A stretch of DNA of 64,000 nucleotides from the NCBI RefSeq assembly GCF_024464595.1, contig NZ_JANHAW010000001.1:1319083-1383082 (forward strand). Direction: 5' to 3'. How positions within the stretch are numbered: the first letter of the stretch is position 1; each line of letters begins with the position of its first letter. Below are positions 53,406 through 61,145 of this stretch, piece by piece. The DNA comes from Halobellus litoreus. Lineage in GTDB: Archaea; Halobacteriota; Halobacteria; Halobacteriales; Haloferacaceae. A model generated the notes under the pieces. It saw nothing but the letters and a program-made list of their open reading frames with translations. It was not told the DNA's origin and did not search any database. The translations under genes and the position numbers were made by a program.

Positions 53406-53585
53406 TTATTCGCCCCAGTCCTCTTCGAGCTCCGGGGCCTCTTCGAGTGTCAGCGGATCGGTCGAGACGACCTCCAACTCCGCGCCGGTCGCGGGGCTGT
53501 CGACGATTTCGCCGACCTCGACGTCGGCGGGGATCTCGATCTCCTCTCCGGTCAGCGGATCTTCGGCGGTGATGGTTGCTGCCAT
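53406..53585 (-). CDS. lysW: LysW/ArgW amino-group carrier protein lacking zinc-ribbon cysteines
   Basis: 59 residues, too short to stand out. The C-terminus EEDWGE is the universal LysW end that receives the amino acid, and GEIVDSPATGAELEVVSTDP matches the second half of the carrier. In canonical LysW two CPxCG pairs bind zinc. Here they read DPLTG (Asp9, Thr12) and SPATG (Ser30, Thr33), so no Cys remains at all. It starts the argX-C-B-D-E-F run, with TATA box and AT-rich element upstream. Confidence 0.93.
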   Translation of the reverse strand: MAATITAEDPLTGEEIEIPADVEVGEIVDSPATGAELEVVSTDPLTLEEAPELEEDWGE

Positions 53586-53609
53586 ACCCGTCGATGGGCG
53601 AGGAAGCGA

Positions 53610-53643
53610 CTTAAACCCATCGAAGTTGTCGGATAAATTAACT
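53610..53643 (-). promoter_or_regulatory. lysW operon promoter with AT-rich upstream element
   Basis: TATA-like GGTTTAAG (53610-53617) lies 25-32 bases from the lysW ATG. AGTTAATTTATCC (53631-53643) stands about 13 bases further upstream. A related AGTTTAATTT occurs at almost the same distance from the argG TATA box. Confidence 0.55.
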
Positions 53644-53722
53644 GACCGGCGAAACCACTAACGGCGTAGAACAGTCGATCAGTCCGCCCGTGTGAAATCG
53701 ATGTCTGATTTCATATGTTATC

Positions 53723-53738
53723 GTCCCCGGGAGGGGAC
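53723..53738. terminator. GC-rich hairpin between argH and lysW
   Basis: GTCCCC-GGGA-GGGGAC is a 6-bp perfect stem with a four-base loop, 52 bases after the argH stop on the minus strand. It could end the argGH transcript or fold in RNA continuing into lysW. There is no T-run, so its role as a terminator is uncertain. Confidence 0.4.
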
Positions 53739-53789
53739 CGTCGCGGCCGGCGTCGGAGGTGCGGTCCGGGGACCGCCCAGGCTCGGCGA

Positions 53790-55382
53790 TCACGCATAGT
53801 CGCCCACCTCCGCGTCGAGCAGGTCGGCGGCGTCGGCGAGCGCGTCGCGGCGGTCCCCGAGAGCCGCCGTGTCGGCGTCGATCCCCGTCTCGGCGTCGAC
53901 GAGCTGATCGGCCACGGCCTCGGGGGCGGGGCCGCCGGCCGAATCGCGGCTCGCGACGCTCTGGACGGGATCGAGCGCCGCTTCGACGCGCTCACGGCTC
54001 ACGTAGGTGAACAGGGACTCGCCGAGCACGTCGGCTGCGACCGCGTCAAGTGTTGCGATGTCGGGGGTGTCGCCGTCGGCGCGCTCGGCGGCCGCCGCGA
54101 GCACCTCGTGGGCCGTGCGGAACGGGACGCCCGCCATCGCGAGCGCGTCCGCGACGCCCGTCGCCGTCGAGAATCCCTCGCCCGCGGCGGCTTCGAGCGT
54201 CTCGGCGGGCCACTCGGCGGTGGCGACCGCGCCGGCGGCGACCGCCGTGGCCTCCGACACCGCGTCGACCGTCTCCCAGGCGTGCGGCGTCGCGCGCTGG
54301 AGGTCGCGATTGTACGCGCGCGGCAGCCCCTTCAGCGTCGTCAGGAGCCCGGAGAGCCCGCCGATGGCGTCGCCCGCGACCGCGCGGACGAGTTCCAAGG
54401 TATCCGGATTCACCTTCTGGGGCATAATCGACGACGTCGAGGAGTATTCGTCGGCGAGGTCGACGAAGCCCTTGTTCGCGAAGATCACGAGGTCCTCCGC
54501 GAGCCCCGAGAGCGTCGTCGCGTGCGTCGCGAGCGCCGCCGTCGACTCCGCGAGGAAATCGCGCCCCGCGGCGGCGTCCATCGAGTTCGCGACGACACCG
54601 TCGAGGCGCTCCGCGCCTGACGAGGCTCCACTCGCTTTGCTCGCGGAGCCGCCGTCGAACCCGAGCAGTTCGGCCGTCCGCTCGCGGTCGACGTCGAACG
54701 GCGTCCCGGCGAAGGCGGCCGCGCCGAGCGGCGAGCGGTTCGTCCGGTCGTAGGCGTCGAGCAGGCGCGCGGTGTCCCGCGCGAACGCCGACTCGTACGA
54801 GAGCAGGAAGTGCGCGACTGTCGTGGGCTGGGCTGGCTGGAGGTGCGTGTACCCGGGCATCACGGTATCGACGTGCTCGGCGGCGGCCTCGACGAGCGCC
54901 TCGCGGAGCGCGACCGTCGCCTCGGCAGATTCGAGCAGGTCCTCGCGGAGGCGATACCGAATGCAGGTCGCGACCTCGTCGTTCCGGCTGCGGGCGGTGT
55001 GCATCTTTCCGCCGTCTTGGCCGACGCGCTCGACGACCGCCGTCTCGATGGCCTCGTGGACGTCCTCGCCCTCGGGGAGCGCCGCGTGGCCCGCGGACTC
55101 CACCTCCTCGAGCGCGGCGAGGATGTCGCCGGCGACCTCGTCGTCGACGATGTCCTGCTCGGCGAGCATCACCACGTGCGCGCGGTCGACCGCGAGGTCG
55201 GCGGCGAAGATCCGCTCGTCGGCGGCGAGGCTGGACATAAATCCGCGCGCGGGACCGCCGCTGAAGCGGTCGCGACGGACGACGCCCGAGCCGTCGCTCG
55301 ACACGGCGTCACCGCTCGTCGCGGAGCCGTCGCTCGAATCGGAGTCGCCCTCGCCTGCGGTCGGCGCGTCCTCGCCCGTCAT
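53790..55382 (-). CDS. argH: Argininosuccinate lyase
   Basis: 530 residues. Splits argininosuccinate into arginine and fumarate. The signature SSIMPQKVNPD and HTARSRNDEVAT are present. Two haloarchaeal additions make it longer than the usual ~460: an N-terminal Ser/Asp/Gly tail of about 33 residues, and a low-complexity insert GGSASKASGASSGAERL near residue 245. It starts 3 bases after the argG stop and is certainly in the same operon. Confidence 0.96.
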   Translation of the reverse strand: MTGEDAPTAGEGDSDSSDGSATSGDAVSSDGSGVVRRDRFSGGPARGFMSSLAADERIFAADLAVDRAHVVMLAEQDIVDDEVAGDILAALEEVESAGHAALPEGEDVHEAIETAVVERVGQDGGKMHTARSRNDEVATCIRYRLREDLLESAEATVALREALVEAAAEHVDTVMPGYTHLQPAQPTTVAHFLLSYESAFARDTARLLDAYDRTNRSPLGAAAFAGTPFDVDRERTAELLGFDGGSASKASGASSGAERLDGVVANSMDAAAGRDFLAESTAALATHATTLSGLAEDLVIFANKGFVDLADEYSSTSSIMPQKVNPDTLELVRAVAGDAIGGLSGLLTTLKGLPRAYNRDLQRATPHAWETVDAVSEATAVAAGAVATAEWPAETLEAAAGEGFSTATGVADALAMAGVPFRTAHEVLAAAAERADGDTPDIATLDAVAADVLGESLFTYVSRERVEAALDPVQSVASRDSAGGPAPEAVADQLVDAETGIDADTAALGDRRDALADAADLLDAEVGDYA

Positions 55383-55385
55383 TCT

Positions 55386-56600
55386 TCACTCCCAGTCGCC
55401 TTCGTCGTCGTCCTCGGCCGCGTCGATGGCGGCGTTCGCGAGGCGCGACTGGAAGCCGTGGTACTTCGCGACGCCGGTGGCGTCCTGCTGGGTGATGTCG
55501 CCGACGCCGGAGGTGTTGAACGAGGCGGCGTCCTCCGAATAGGCGGCGTACTCCGACTCGCGGGCGACCGGACGAGCCTGTCCGCCCTGGAACTTGATGG
55601 TCACGTTACCGGTGACGCGGGACTGCGTCTCGTCGATGAAGCCCTCCAGGGCGTCGACGAGCGGGTGGTCGACGAGGCCCTCGTAGCCCTTTTGTGCCCA
55701 CTCGTCGTCGATCGAGCGCTTGAAGTCGCGCTCGTCTTTCGTGAGGACGAGTTGCTCCAGGGCCTCGTGAGCGGTCAGCAGCGTCGTCGCCGCCGGGTGC
55801 TCGTAGTTCTCGCGGACCTTCAGCCCGAGCATCCGGTCTTCCATCATATCCGTGCGGCCGACGCCGTGTTTGCCGGCCTGCTCGTTCAGCGCCTCGATGA
55901 GTTCCGCGGGAGCGAGGTCCTCACCGTCGAGAGCGACCGGGTAGCCGTCCTCGAATGCGATTTCCACTAACTCCGTCTCGGTGGCGTTGGCGGGGTCGTC
56001 GGTCCACTCGTAGATGTCCTCCGGTGGGACGTAGCCGGGATCTTCCAGTTCGCCGCCCTCGACCGAGCGGCTCCAGAGGTTCGTGTCGATCGACCAGACG
56101 CCCGAGTTACCCGACTGGACCGGGAGGTCGTGTTCCTCGGCGTACTGCTGTTCCCACTCGCGAGTGAGTTCCAGTTCGCGGACGGGCGCGATCACGTCGA
56201 GGTCGGAGGCGCGCCAGACGACCTCGAAGCGGAGCTGGTCGTTGCCCTTCCCCGTACAGCCGTGTGCGAGGGCGTCGCAACCCTCCTCTTCCGCCACTTC
56301 CAGGATCGCGTTCGCGATGACCGGACGGGCCAGGGCCGTGCCGAGCGGGTAGCCCTGGTAGGTCGCGTTCGCGCGGACGGAGTCGAAACAGAGGTCCGCG
56401 AACTCGTCTTTCGCGTCGACGACGTGCAGGTCCAGGCCGTGCGCGTCGGCGGTCTCCTGTGCCTCCTCGAACTCGGATTCGGGTTGCCCCACGTCGACGG
56501 TCACGCCTACGACTTCGTCGTAGCCGTACTCCTCCTGCAGGAGCGAGACGCAGACTGTGGTGTCGAGGCCGCCCGAGAACGCGAGTGCCACGCTTGTCAT
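55386..56600 (-). CDS. argG: Argininosuccinate synthase
   Basis: 404 residues. Joins citrulline and aspartate with ATP. The P-loop VALAFSGGLDTTVCVSLL at the N-terminus, GCTGKGNDQLRFEV, and SGNSGVWSIDTNLW are typical. First gene of the argG-argH transcription unit. The ATG at 56600 lies 27 bases below a TATA box, with an inverted repeat just upstream that may be an operator for arginine control. Confidence 0.97.
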   Translation of the reverse strand: MTSVALAFSGGLDTTVCVSLLQEEYGYDEVVGVTVDVGQPESEFEEAQETADAHGLDLHVVDAKDEFADLCFDSVRANATYQGYPLGTALARPVIANAILEVAEEEGCDALAHGCTGKGNDQLRFEVVWRASDLDVIAPVRELELTREWEQQYAEEHDLPVQSGNSGVWSIDTNLWSRSVEGGELEDPGYVPPEDIYEWTDDPANATETELVEIAFEDGYPVALDGEDLAPAELIEALNEQAGKHGVGRTDMMEDRMLGLKVRENYEHPAATTLLTAHEALEQLVLTKDERDFKRSIDDEWAQKGYEGLVDHPLVDALEGFIDETQSRVTGNVTIKFQGGQARPVARESEYAAYSEDAASFNTSGVGDITQQDATGVAKYHGFQSRLANAAIDAAEDDDEGDWE

Positions 56601-56626
56601 TATACCTCCGAATCGGACGCTCTTCC

Positions 56627-56663
56627 GTATAAATTACACGGTTTGGAGTTTAGAAATTAAACT
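56627..56663 (-). promoter_or_regulatory. argG promoter with AGTTTA-TAAACT inverted repeat
   Basis: TATA box AATTTATAC (56627-56635) lies 27-35 bases from the argG ATG. AGTTTA-N5-TAAACT (56647-56663) is a perfect 6-bp inverted repeat 11 bases upstream. Similar to the element ahead of lysW. Confidence 0.6.
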
Positions 56664-56916
56664 GCAGAGATGCCTATAGAGACGCTAGTCGCTTGTGGGT
56701 TCGTTCGATACAACGTAAAGGGAAGGTAGTAGTGGGCCTAAGCGGCCCGTCGTCGCGGTCGCCGCGCGTCGTCGGTCGTCTCGGCGGAAATTGGCGTCGA
56801 GCGGGCCGAGGCGGCCGGAGCCGCGGCTCTCGATACGGAGCGGACGCGCGTCGGCGAGAGCCGCATCATCGGAGGAACCGGACGAATCCGGCGCACTAAA
56901 CGCTTTCGGGATTCGA
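56664..56916. other. Gap between argG promoter and antiporter gene
   Basis: About 250 bases without a convincing gene. It holds a GGGCC-TAAGC-GGCCC stem at about 56735. The short plus-strand frames are Arg-rich and unrecognised. I tested this stretch for a tRNA and found no T-loop/acceptor pairing. Confidence 0.5.
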
Positions 56917-58116
56917 TCACGCCGACGTACCCGGACGCAGCCGATCGATGAGCTCCTCCACGCGGTCTGCGCGCTGCATCAGCACCGTTCCGACGACGCT
57001 CATCACGAGGACGTACCCGACCGCGAGCGCCGGAATCGTCTCCCGCATCACCGCCGTCGATCCGCCCGCGGCGAGCGCGGCGATGACGAGAGAGAACTCC
57101 CCGCGCGGCACCAGGCCGAGGCCGACGCGGAGCGACCGGCGCTCGGAGAGGTCGTAGACGCGACCGCCGACGTAGCCGGAGACCAGTTTCGCGGGCGTCG
57201 TCAGGAGAACGACTGCCACGAGCGGGATAGCGATGCCGACGAGCAGTCGCGGGTCGGTGCCGACGCCGATCCAGAAGAAGAATACGGCGGCGAAGACGTC
57301 GCGAACCGGTGTCAGCAGTCGTTCGATCCGCTCCTGGTGGCCGCTGGTCGAGAATCCCATCCCGACGAAGAACGCCGCGACGGCCTCGCTCACGCCCAGC
57401 GCGAGCGCGACCCCCGCGATCGGGACGACCACGCCCAGGATCCGGAGGACGAACGACTCGGTATCGGAGACGTCGAGGACGCGCGAGAAGAACGCCGTCC
57501 CGTACTGGACGGCGATCAGGAGCGCGCCCAGGAACCCGAAGGCGATCGCCAGCGAACGCCCGAGACCGTTCAGTCCGGCGTCGGCGCCGCCGAGGACGAG
57601 CGAGGTGACGACCGCGAGGTAGACGGCGATGAAGAGGTCCTCGAAGACGAGGGTGCCGAGGATCGGGTCGGCCTCGTCGTTGGCGATCCAGCCGAGGTCG
57701 ATGAGGGTCTTCGTGACGATCGCCGAGGAGGAGATGTAGACGATCCCGCCCAGCAGCAGCGCCTCGACGATCGACCACCCGAGCGCGAGGCCGATCGCGA
57801 TACCGAGCGGGAGGTTGATCGCGGCGTCGACGACGCCCGCGCGGGAGATCCGCGAGCGCGCCGCCAGCAGGCGATCGAGGCTGAACTCCAGGCCCAGAAA
57901 GAAGAGCAACAGCACGATCCCCACTTCCGCCAGAACGGTGAGCAGTTCGCCGTCCGAAACGTACGGCAGCCCGACCTGCCCGGCCACGAACGGACCGGCG
58001 AGCATCCCGCTGACGACGTAGAGCGGGATCACCGAGAGGCCGATCCGCAGCGCCGCCGCTCCGGCGACGGCCAGGACGGCGAACACCTGCCCCAGTTCCA
58101 GCAGCCCGGCGGCCAT
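56917..58116 (-). CDS. CPA2-type cation:proton antiporter (Kef/KhtU-like)
   Basis: 399 residues, about 12 helices. EVGIVLLLFFLGLEFSLDRL, GGIVYISSSAIVTKTL and VFFFWIGVGTDPRLL are typical of CPA2 antiporters, as is GLGLVPRGEFSLVIA. It exchanges K+ or Na+ for protons. It has no fused RCK domain; the regulatory TrkA-C subunit is the preceding gene, sharing one base with this start. Confidence 0.92.
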   Translation of the reverse strand: MAAGLLELGQVFAVLAVAGAAALRIGLSVIPLYVVSGMLAGPFVAGQVGLPYVSDGELLTVLAEVGIVLLLFFLGLEFSLDRLLAARSRISRAGVVDAAINLPLGIAIGLALGWSIVEALLLGGIVYISSSAIVTKTLIDLGWIANDEADPILGTLVFEDLFIAVYLAVVTSLVLGGADAGLNGLGRSLAIAFGFLGALLIAVQYGTAFFSRVLDVSDTESFVLRILGVVVPIAGVALALGVSEAVAAFFVGMGFSTSGHQERIERLLTPVRDVFAAVFFFWIGVGTDPRLLVGIAIPLVAVVLLTTPAKLVSGYVGGRVYDLSERRSLRVGLGLVPRGEFSLVIAALAAGGSTAVMRETIPALAVGYVLVMSVVGTVLMQRADRVEELIDRLRPGTSA

Positions 58117-58601
58117 TATGCGCCTTCCACGCGCGACTGGAAGTCCTCGCAGTTCTCACGGGTGCCGACGACGACGAGCCGGTCACCCGCGTGGATCGTC
58201 GTCTCCGCGCCCGGCGACGAGATCACGTCGTCGTCGCGCTCGATGGCGACGACCGAGGCACCGGTCTCCGCGCGGAGATCGGACTCCCCGAGCGTCTGTC
58301 CGGCGATCGGGGAGTCCTCGCCGACGTCGACCCACTCGAGGAGCGTGTCGCCGCCGAGAAGCGTCTCGATGTCCTGGGACTTGACGGGCTGGAAGTACGC
58401 GCCCTCCAAGATCGTCCCGACCTGTCGGGCCAGGCGGTCCGGCAGCTCGAACAGTTTTTCGGAGTCCGTGTCGGGATCCGCACGCAAGAATACCTCCCGA
58501 CGCCCCTCGTTGTGGGTTACGACGACGAGCTGTGACCCGTCCGGCAGGTCGATCTCGTGTTTCTTTCCGACGCCCGGGAGGTCGCTCTCGTAGACCGTCA
58601 C
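58116..58601 (-). CDS. TrkA-C domain regulatory subunit of the antiporter (KhtT-like)
   Basis: 161 residues. An N-terminal KhtT-like domain (MTVYESDLPGVGKKHEIDL) is followed by a TrkA-C domain (residues about 75-158, PIAGQTLGESDLRAETGASV then HAGDRLVVVGTRENCEDF). KhtT binds the antiporter KhtU and controls K+ efflux. The GTG at 58601 is favoured over the longer TTG frame because a TATA box CTTTTGTAC (58623-58631) lies 22-30 bases upstream. Confidence 0.88.
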   Translation of the reverse strand: MTVYESDLPGVGKKHEIDLPDGSQLVVVTHNEGRREVFLRADPDTDSEKLFELPDRLARQVGTILEGAYFQPVKSQDIETLLGGDTLLEWVDVGEDSPIAGQTLGESDLRAETGASVVAIERDDDVISSPGAETTIHAGDRLVVVGTRENCEDFQSRVEGA

Positions 58602-58622
58602 AGCCCGCGTTTCGTCGTGATC

Positions 58623-58631
58623 GTACAAAAG
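58623..58631 (-). promoter_or_regulatory. TATA-like box of the antiporter operon
   Basis: CTTTTGTAC on the minus strand is 22-30 bases from the GTG at 58601 and decides that start codon. Confidence 0.5.
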
Positions 58632-58688
58632 TCGTCCTGTGGTCAGTCGGGGAGCGTCGCGGGCGACCCCGGCCCAGGAGGAACCACC

Positions 58689-59342
58689 TCACCCGAACAC
58701 CGGCGCGGCACCCGTCACCGCGAGAACGACGCCGGCGGCGACCGAGGCCGCCGGGGGAATCGAGAGGTTGTCGTCGACGACGTAGCCCGCGAGCACGGGC
58801 TTGAAGCCGTCGGCGAGGGTCGCGCCGAGGGCCGCCGCGACCGACGCCGCGAGGCCGGCCGCCACGCCCGCGGCGGGGACGAGAAACGGGAGCGAGACGG
58901 CGAGACAGACGACGAACATCGCGACGAGCGTCCGGAGCCGCTTCGGCTCGCCGGCCTCGCGGGTCGTCCCGAGGACGCCCGAGATCGGATCGCCGATCGT
59001 CAGCATCAGCGCGGCGGGAACCGCGACGTGGGGGGCGAACACGAGGACGACGGCGGTGATGCTGAACACGAACAGCGCGTATCCCGCGACGTTCGACTGC
59101 TCGTAGGAGCGCGTGAGGTTGTCGTAGATTGACCACTCGAGCCCGACGACCAGGCGGAAGAACTCCAGCGCGGCCGCGATGGCCGACGCGAGCAGCATCA
59201 CGGAGCCGAGTTGCGTCCACGTCACGAACTCGAGGACGTACAGGAGCGGGAGCCCGGTGCCGCTGGCGTGGACCAGCCGCCGTCTGAGTTCGCTCTGGGA
59301 CACACCCGAGAGAACGCCGGAGAGCGGCTGGGAGAGCAGCAC
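58689..59342 (-). CDS. Dolichol kinase / CDP-diglyceride synthase-like membrane protein
   Basis: 217 residues, about 7 helices. The conserved RRLVHASGTGLPLLYVLEF start and the ALMLTIGDPISGVLG and GATLADGFKPVLAG motifs match the dolichol kinase/phosphatidate cytidylyltransferase superfamily. A CTP-dependent phosphorylation of a polyprenol, or a cytidylyl transfer, is likely. The GTG at 59342 is 3 bases from the glyS stop; an internal GTG at 59303 is an equally good start. Confidence 0.8.
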   Translation of the reverse strand: MLLSQPLSGVLSGVSQSELRRRLVHASGTGLPLLYVLEFVTWTQLGSVMLLASAIAAALEFFRLVVGLEWSIYDNLTRSYEQSNVAGYALFVFSITAVVLVFAPHVAVPAALMLTIGDPISGVLGTTREAGEPKRLRTLVAMFVVCLAVSLPFLVPAAGVAAGLAASVAAALGATLADGFKPVLAGYVVDDNLSIPPAASVAAGVVLAVTGAAPVFG

Positions 59343-59345
59343 CGT

Positions 59346-61145
59346 CTAGGCGTCCGCACCCGGCGCGACGAGGTCGTACTCGTCAACCAGGTCGTCGAAG
59401 GACTGTTCGCCGCTCGCGACGGCGCGGAGCTCCTCGACCAGGGCATCGATCGGGACGCGGACCTGCCGAGCGGTGTCGCGCTCGCGGATCGTGACGCTGT
59501 CGGGGCCGTCGCCCTCCAGACCGTCGCGGTCGACGGTGACGCAGAAGGGCGTGCCGACCTCGTCCTGCCGGCGGTACCGGCGGCCGATGCTGCCGGAGTC
59601 GTCGTAGACGACACTGAACCCGGACGCTCGAAGGTCGTCGACGAGCGCCTCGGCGCGGTCTGTGAGTTCCGCGACGTTCGAGACCAGCGGGAAGACGCCG
59701 ACGTCCGTCGGCGCGACCGTCGGCGAGAGGGAGAGATACGACCGCGTCTCGCCGTCGACCTCGTCCTCGTGGTAGGCGTGCGCCAGCAGCGTGTACACCG
59801 TCCGGTCGACGCCGAACGACGGTTCGATCACGTGCGGGGTGATGTGCTCGCCCGAGATCGTCTGTTCCTCGATCCGGAAGTTCGCCACGTCGCTGTCGAC
59901 GGTCTTGGTCTCGCCGCCGACCGTGACCGAGACCGTCTCCGACTCGAACGCCGCGGGGTCGCGCTCGGCCAGCTCTTCGAGCGCCGACTTCACGTCGGCG
60001 GCGGCCCCGCCGAACTCGGGGCCGAGCACGCTCATATCCGGCTCGACGACCGCCTTTTCGACCGTTTTGGGCTCGTCGAACTGCCGGAAGATGGTGAAGT
60101 CGTCGTCGCTGTGCTCGCCGTGCTTCGAGAGGTCGTAGTCGCCTCGGTAGGCGAAGCCCGCGATCTCGATCCAGTCGCCGTCGACCTCGCTTTCGGCGTC
60201 CCAACAGTCCGCGGCGTAGTGGGCGCGTTCGCCCGCGAGGTGCTGACGGAAGCGGAAGCGGTCCATATCGACGCCGACGCGCTCGTACCACTCCTGAGCG
60301 ATGCCGAGGAAGTAGCCGATCCACGCGTCGCCGACGATGCCCTCGCTGACTGCCTCGCCGACCGTCGTCTCGACGTACTCGCCGTCCTCGCTCCCCTGCG
60401 CGGTCGCGGGGTACAGCGTCACCTCGACGTCGGCGACGGAGTCGAGGTCCGGTTCGTCGCGCTCGGGGTCGACGAACTGCTCTAACTCCGCCTGCGTGAA
60501 CTCACGCGTGCGGACGATGCTCTTCCGCGGCGAGATCTCGTTGCGGTAGGCGCGGCCGATCTGCGTCGCGCCGAACGGGAGGCTGTTGCGCGCGTACTCC
60601 TTGATGCGCGGGAACTCGACGAAGATGCCCTGCGCGGTCTCCGGGCGGAGATACCCCGGCGTCGACGACCCCGGCCCGATGTTCGTCTCGAACATCAGGT
60701 TGAAGTCCTCGATGGCTTCGCCCGCGAGTGCCCCGCCGCAGTTCGGACACCGGAGGTCGTTGTCGGCGATGAGGTCCTCGACCTCGGCGATCGGCAGCGA
60801 CTCGGCGTCCTCGACGTCGGTGTTGTCCTCGACGAGGTGATCCGCCCGGTGAGATTCGCCGCACTCGGGGCACTCGACGAGCATATCGTCGAAGCCGTCG
60901 AGGTGACCCGACGCCTCGAAGACGGGCTCGGGCATAATCGTCGGCGCTTCGATCTCGAAGTTACCCTCTTGGACAGTGAAGCGGTCGCGCCAGGCGTCCT
61001 CGACGTTCGACTTCAGCGCCGCGCCCTGCGGGCCGAAGGTGTAGAAGCCGGCGGCACCGCCGTAGGCCCCGCTCGCGCCGAAGAAGTAGCCGCGGCGCTT
61101 GGCCAGCTCGGCGAGTCGCTCGCCCTCGGTCCGCTCCTCGCTCAT
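59346..61145 (-). CDS. glyS: Glycyl-tRNA synthetase (class II, archaeal/eukaryotic type)
   Basis: 599 residues. ATP-dependent charging of tRNA-Gly. RGYFFGASGAYGGAAGFYTFGP near the N-terminus, motif 2 IGRAYRNEISPRKSIVRTREF, and a zinc-ribbon pair CPECGESHRADH ... CPNCGGAL inserted in the first third are visible. C-terminal anticodon-binding domain with SGSIGRRYRRQDEVGTPF. Starts exactly where the CBS gene ends, so they are co-transcribed. Confidence 0.97.
   Translation of the reverse strand: MSEERTEGERLAELAKRRGYFFGASGAYGGAAGFYTFGPQGAALKSNVEDAWRDRFTVQEGNFEIEAPTIMPEPVFEASGHLDGFDDMLVECPECGESHRADHLVEDNTDVEDAESLPIAEVEDLIADNDLRCPNCGGALAGEAIEDFNLMFETNIGPGSSTPGYLRPETAQGIFVEFPRIKEYARNSLPFGATQIGRAYRNEISPRKSIVRTREFTQAELEQFVDPERDEPDLDSVADVEVTLYPATAQGSEDGEYVETTVGEAVSEGIVGDAWIGYFLGIAQEWYERVGVDMDRFRFRQHLAGERAHYAADCWDAESEVDGDWIEIAGFAYRGDYDLSKHGEHSDDDFTIFRQFDEPKTVEKAVVEPDMSVLGPEFGGAAADVKSALEELAERDPAAFESETVSVTVGGETKTVDSDVANFRIEEQTISGEHITPHVIEPSFGVDRTVYTLLAHAYHEDEVDGETRSYLSLSPTVAPTDVGVFPLVSNVAELTDRAEALVDDLRASGFSVVYDDSGSIGRRYRRQDEVGTPFCVTVDRDGLEGDGPDSVTIRERDTARQVRVPIDALVEELRAVASGEQSFDDLVDEYDLVAPGADA

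Noticed and set aside
56690-56770. tRNA-like sequence (GGTTCGTTCGATAC and GGGCC/GGCCC)
   Set aside because: The T-loop-like string is not positioned with matching acceptor and anticodon arms, and no CCA-proximal pairing could be built.
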